The notes under the pieces were generated by a model. That model worked only from the letters and a program-made list of their open reading frames with translations. It was not told the origin of the DNA and did no database searches. From NCBI RefSeq assembly GCF_021390715.1, contig NZ_JAJGWT010000012.1, positions 1-64,000 on the forward strand: a stretch of 64,000 nucleotides of DNA, in the 5' to 3' direction. Positions 61,563 to 64,000 of this stretch are shown here, in pieces (position 1 is the first letter of the stretch; each line of letters starts with the position of its first letter). Origin of the DNA: Tenacibaculum piscium (GTDB lineage: Bacteria; Bacteroidota; Bacteroidia; Flavobacteriales; Flavobacteriaceae). Both the position numbers and the translations under genes were made by a program.

Positions 61563-62294
61563 TTAAAACTTTTTAAGTTGAATTAATTTTAGTTTATCTA
61601 AAACAATCATTATGATATAAGTTACATCAACTTCATGCCATCGTACGCCACCAAAATTGGCACGTCCGCCGTGTGCATGGTGATTATTATGATAGCCCTC
61701 GCCCATCATTAAAAAATCAAAAGGCAATAAATTTTTAGACGTATCGCTTACTTTAAAATTTACATATCCGTAAATATGTGCAAACCAATTAATGATAACT
61801 CCGTGGATTGGTGCCATAAAAAAAGCCACAGGCAATAATAACCACTGCCACCAAGAAGTTGCGAAAAAAGCAAAAAATGTGATGTATAATAAAGCCCACG
61901 TTAATCGTGAAAACTTAGAACTTGCAAAAGTATCGAAGCTTTTCCATTGCGGTACATTTTTAGTGAATTTAGGAGCAATTTCTATACGTTGCTTATTAAT
62001 ATCTTGATAAATATTCTTGGTACGCCACATCATTTTAAAAAGATTTTCATCATATTTCGGTGAATGTGGGTCTTTTTCGGTATCGGCATACGCATGATGC
62101 ATTCGGTGCATTACGCCATATCCGTAGGCACTTAAATAATTCGAACCCTGAAAAAACCACGTAAGTATAAAACATACTTTTTCACCAATTTTTGACATCG
62201 TAAAACTCTGATGTGCAGCATATCTATGTAAAAAAAAGGTTTGAAAAAATAAGCCCGAATACCATAAAAAAATTATAAAAAGTACTATTGTCAT
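61563..62294 (-). CDS. Acyl-CoA/acyl-lipid delta-9-type fatty acid desaturase
   Basis: This is a 243-aa membrane-bound di-iron desaturase from ATG 62294 ('MTIVLFIIFLWYSGLFFQ'); a TTG at 62315 is the alternative. The three His boxes are present: 'HRYAAH' (23-28), 'HRMHHAYADTEKDPHS' (63 on) and 'HNNHHAHG' (near 205). Four hydrophobic segments flank them. It should introduce a double bond into fatty acyl chains, keeping membranes fluid in the cold. It is downstream of a Crp/Fnr-type regulator in the same direction (59 bp), a likely regulatory link. Confidence 0.9.
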   Translation of the reverse strand: MTIVLFIIFLWYSGLFFQTFFLHRYAAHQSFTMSKIGEKVCFILTWFFQGSNYLSAYGYGVMHRMHHAYADTEKDPHSPKYDENLFKMMWRTKNIYQDINKQRIEIAPKFTKNVPQWKSFDTFASSKFSRLTWALLYITFFAFFATSWWQWLLLPVAFFMAPIHGVIINWFAHIYGYVNFKVSDTSKNLLPFDFLMMGEGYHNNHHAHGGRANFGGVRWHEVDVTYIIMIVLDKLKLIQLKKF

Positions 62295-62353
62295 TCTTGT
62301 TAATTTAGACGACAAAGAACCAATTTTTATAGCAAAAAAAAAATGAACCCAAG

Positions 62354-62932
62354 TTAAGTAATTCGCCGTCTGATACGGCTTAAAGCCTGTGCAGTTACGC
62401 CAATATAAGACGCAATATATTTTAACGGAATTTCTTTGATAAGCTTCGGACGTTCATCAAATAATTTCAAATAACGTTCCTCCGCAGTTTCATTTAATAA
62501 AGATTGTTCTCGTTTGGATTTTATCAAAAATAAACGTTCCGAAGAAATTCGCCCTAAAGTATTTCCGATACTCGTTTTTTGATATACTTCCTGTAAATCA
62601 GCATACGACATACTCCACATCTCCACATCGGTAAGGGTTTCTAACTCATAAAGTGTAGGAGATTGTGTTAAAAAAGAATCATAAGCACTTACAAATTCGT
62701 TACTAAAACAAAATCCAAATGTAATTTCTTTGTCTTTATCTTCTTTAGGAATAAAAAAACGTATAATTCCTTTATCAATAAAAGAAATATACTCTTCTAT
62801 TTCGCCAATTTCTAAAAGTTTAGTACGTTTTTTTACTTTTCTAAATTGCAATCGGGCTGTAAAAAAATTCCAATCAGTGTCATTAATTAATAGCGATTTC
62901 TCTAAATAAGTTCTAATATTTACAATACTCAT
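62354..62932 (-). CDS. Crp/Fnr family transcriptional regulator
   Basis: This 192-aa protein has an N-terminal cyclic-nucleotide-binding-like beta-roll (about 20-125, 'LLEIGEIEEYISFIDKGIIRFF') and a C-terminal winged HTH (about 140-192, 'IPLKYIASYIGVTAQALSRIRRRI'). It has no Fnr-type cysteine cluster, and the classical cAMP-binding Arg is not evident, so the ligand is open. It is the common Bacteroidota short form. It probably controls itself or the desaturase next to it. Confidence 0.85.
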   Translation of the reverse strand: MSIVNIRTYLEKSLLINDTDWNFFTARLQFRKVKKRTKLLEIGEIEEYISFIDKGIIRFFIPKEDKDKEITFGFCFSNEFVSAYDSFLTQSPTLYELETLTDVEMWSMSYADLQEVYQKTSIGNTLGRISSERLFLIKSKREQSLLNETAEERYLKLFDERPKLIKEIPLKYIASYIGVTAQALSRIRRRIT

Positions 62933-63016
62933 AGTACGTTATCAGCCGTTTTAATTCAAGCTATAATTTCAGGCAAGATACTACTGTTTTTATCCAAAGG
63001 AAAATAAATTTATCCA

Positions 63017-63048
63017 CAAAAAAACACCATAAAAATAAATTTATGGTG
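63017..63048 (-). terminator. Intrinsic terminator for the gene at 63115
   Basis: On the minus strand CACCATAAA and TTTATGGTG form a 9-bp stem with a 6-nt loop followed by seven T. It lies 67 bp after the stop at 63115, upstream of the Crp/Fnr start. Confidence 0.7.
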
Positions 63049-63114
63049 CCTGATTTAAAAATTATTGCGGAATTATTTAAAAATCAACTAAAAAGAATAC
63101 AATGACAATGTAAA

Positions 63115-63495
63115 CTATTCATTTAAAAGAAGTAAAAACACTTCTTCTTTTCGTTTTCGATACTCTTTAATATGTTTTGCATATAATGATCTTGCTTTTT
63201 CGTGTTCATTTAAATAAAATAAATCACAAGCGACATCATCACATTCATTTAATTTTTCGGTTTCATTTCTAGTATGATGAAGTGTTATTAAAAGTTCTGA
63301 ATTATTTTTAATAATCGATAATAACTCATCTCTTAAACTTTTATTTTTTAAGATATTAGATGCTAATTTTGCCAAACGATCACCTTCATCAGCAATATAA
63401 TTTACATGAGAAATCCACATATCTAATTCCCTGAAGCTTCTACTTTGGATTATTTGTGTTTCAGCATCGTAATCGGTGTAGGTATTTGATTCCAT
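63115..63495 (-). CDS. Hypothetical helical protein
   Basis: This 126-aa soluble protein is almost entirely helical and very rich in Glu, Lys and Leu, with 'RSFRELDMWISHVNYIADEGDRLAKLAS' near residues 20-48. It has no membrane segment, cysteine cluster or catalytic motif. I do not recognise a named family. It lies 61 bp downstream of the glutamate dehydrogenase gene in the same direction and has its own terminator. Confidence 0.6.
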   Translation of the reverse strand: MESNTYTDYDAETQIIQSRSFRELDMWISHVNYIADEGDRLAKLASNILKNKSLRDELLSIIKNNSELLITLHHTRNETEKLNECDDVACDLFYLNEHEKARSLYAKHIKEYRKRKEEVFLLLLNE

Positions 63496-63556
63496 ACTCT
63501 TTTATGTTTTATATTTCTTGTTTTTTTACCTGAATATACAACCTGCTATCAGCGAT

Positions 63557-64000
63557 TTATGGAAAAATTCCACGTTGTACATAGGCTGTTTCAATGCGTT
63601 CTATTGCCAATACATAAGCTGCTGATCGCATGTCTAATTTTCTAGTTTCACACATTTTCAGCACTCTATTGAAAACTTCTTTCATTTTTTTATCGAGCCT
63701 AGCCATAATTTCATCAAGTTCCCATAATTCGCCATTTCGATTTTGTAACCATTCGAAATAACTTCCAATAACTCCTCCAGAATTACATAAAATATCAGGA
63801 ATAATAGTAACTCCTCGTTCTAATAATAATTTTTCAGCGTCAACAGTTGTAGGTCCATTCGCGCCTTCGGCAATTAAAAAAGCTTTTATTTCTGATTGAT
63901 TTTCTTTTGTAATTTGATTTCCTAAAGCTGCAGGAATACAGATATCACAAGCTAATCCGAAGAAATCTTCTTTATTTACTGCGGTTGTATTTGCAAAACC
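63557..64000 (-). CDS. Glu/Leu/Phe/Val-type dehydrogenase, probable glutamate dehydrogenase (5' part outside window)
   Basis: The frame is open from the window edge (64000) to a TAA at 63557, giving 147 C-terminal residues. The part seen belongs to the NAD(P)-binding domain: 'ACDICIPAALGNQITKEN', 'FLIAEGANGPTTVDAE', 'GVTIIPDILCNSGGVIGSYFEW' and the C-terminal 'DMRSAAYVLAIERIETAY'. These match the hexameric Glu dehydrogenase family, converting glutamate to 2-oxoglutarate and ammonium. The catalytic Lys/Asp lie in the missing N-terminal part, so cofactor choice cannot be judged. Confidence 0.85.
   Translation of the reverse strand, partial: GFANTTAVNKEDFFGLACDICIPAALGNQITKENQSEIKAFLIAEGANGPTTVDAEKLLLERGVTIIPDILCNSGGVIGSYFEWLQNRNGELWELDEIMARLDKKMKEVFNRVLKMCETRKLDMRSAAYVLAIERIETAYVQRGIFP

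Noticed and set aside
1..64000. CRISPR arrays or rRNA genes
   Set aside because: I saw no regularly spaced repeats with unique spacers and no rRNA-like sequence.

Overview
The window looks like chromosome from a marine Flavobacteriaceae bacterium (Bacteroidota), closest in feel to Tenacibaculum or Polaribacter. The reasons are a very low GC content (my estimate is about 30%), type IX secretion (T9SS) sorting domains, an OMP_b-brl_3-type TonB-dependent receptor, DUF4834 and DUF4159 proteins, and TTG/GTG starts without strong Shine-Dalgarno sequences. The genus is an inference.

1-11.7 kb: part of a Mu-like transposable prophage. Two structural genes on + (a gpG-like morphogenesis protein and its partner) converge on a long leftward early block. 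That block runs from a small DNA-binding protein through a MuA-type transposase, a MuB-like ATPase, a second P-loop ATPase, DUF3164 and an N-acetylmuramidase endolysin to a cargo-like group (NdpA-type nucleoid protein, GIY-YIG endonuclease, small unknowns). A divergent XRE repressor and an operator-like palindrome mark the control region. Two gaps in the early block hold tRNA-like RNA elements; the one at 6231-6294 folds as an 8-bp stem closing three hairpins with a canonical T arm. The prophage end should lie in the 866-bp gene-free stretch before oxyR.

12.6-25.1 kb: chromosomal housekeeping genes: oxyR with a palindromic box, a SulP transporter, pyrR-pyrB, a small STAS-like protein, a minimal T9SS-tail protein, rnz, a CoA-binding protein, a TonB-dependent receptor, fabH and htpG.

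25.1-30.7 kb: two tandem paralogous lipoprotein zinc metalloproteases, with near-identical terminators after htpG and after each of them, then a single-chain type IIG restriction-modification enzyme.

30.7-39.4 kb: a leftward surface-polysaccharide cluster (YfhO-type membrane protein, methyltransferase, two GT4 glycosyltransferases, WecB, Wzx-like flippase). A MITE-like element is inserted at the end of one glycosyltransferase gene. A second copy lies at 61.3 kb and a lone terminal repeat at 26.1 kb.

39.4-52.5 kb: an outer-membrane protein with a long charged tail, a GNAT protein, rsmE, a membrane-anchored AraC regulator, a DUF4159 protein, a GH3/serine-hydrolase fusion, an exonuclease, an AAA+ ATPase and several small conserved proteins, including one of 58 aa.

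52.5-64 kb: a 1431-aa mosaic T9SS cargo protein. Divergent from it is a hybrid histidine kinase whose N-terminal membrane part is split off by a frameshift in a 9-T run. Then come a YeeZ-like dehydrogenase, a flavoprotein, an acyl-CoA desaturase, a Crp/Fnr regulator, an unknown protein and the C-terminal part of a glutamate dehydrogenase.
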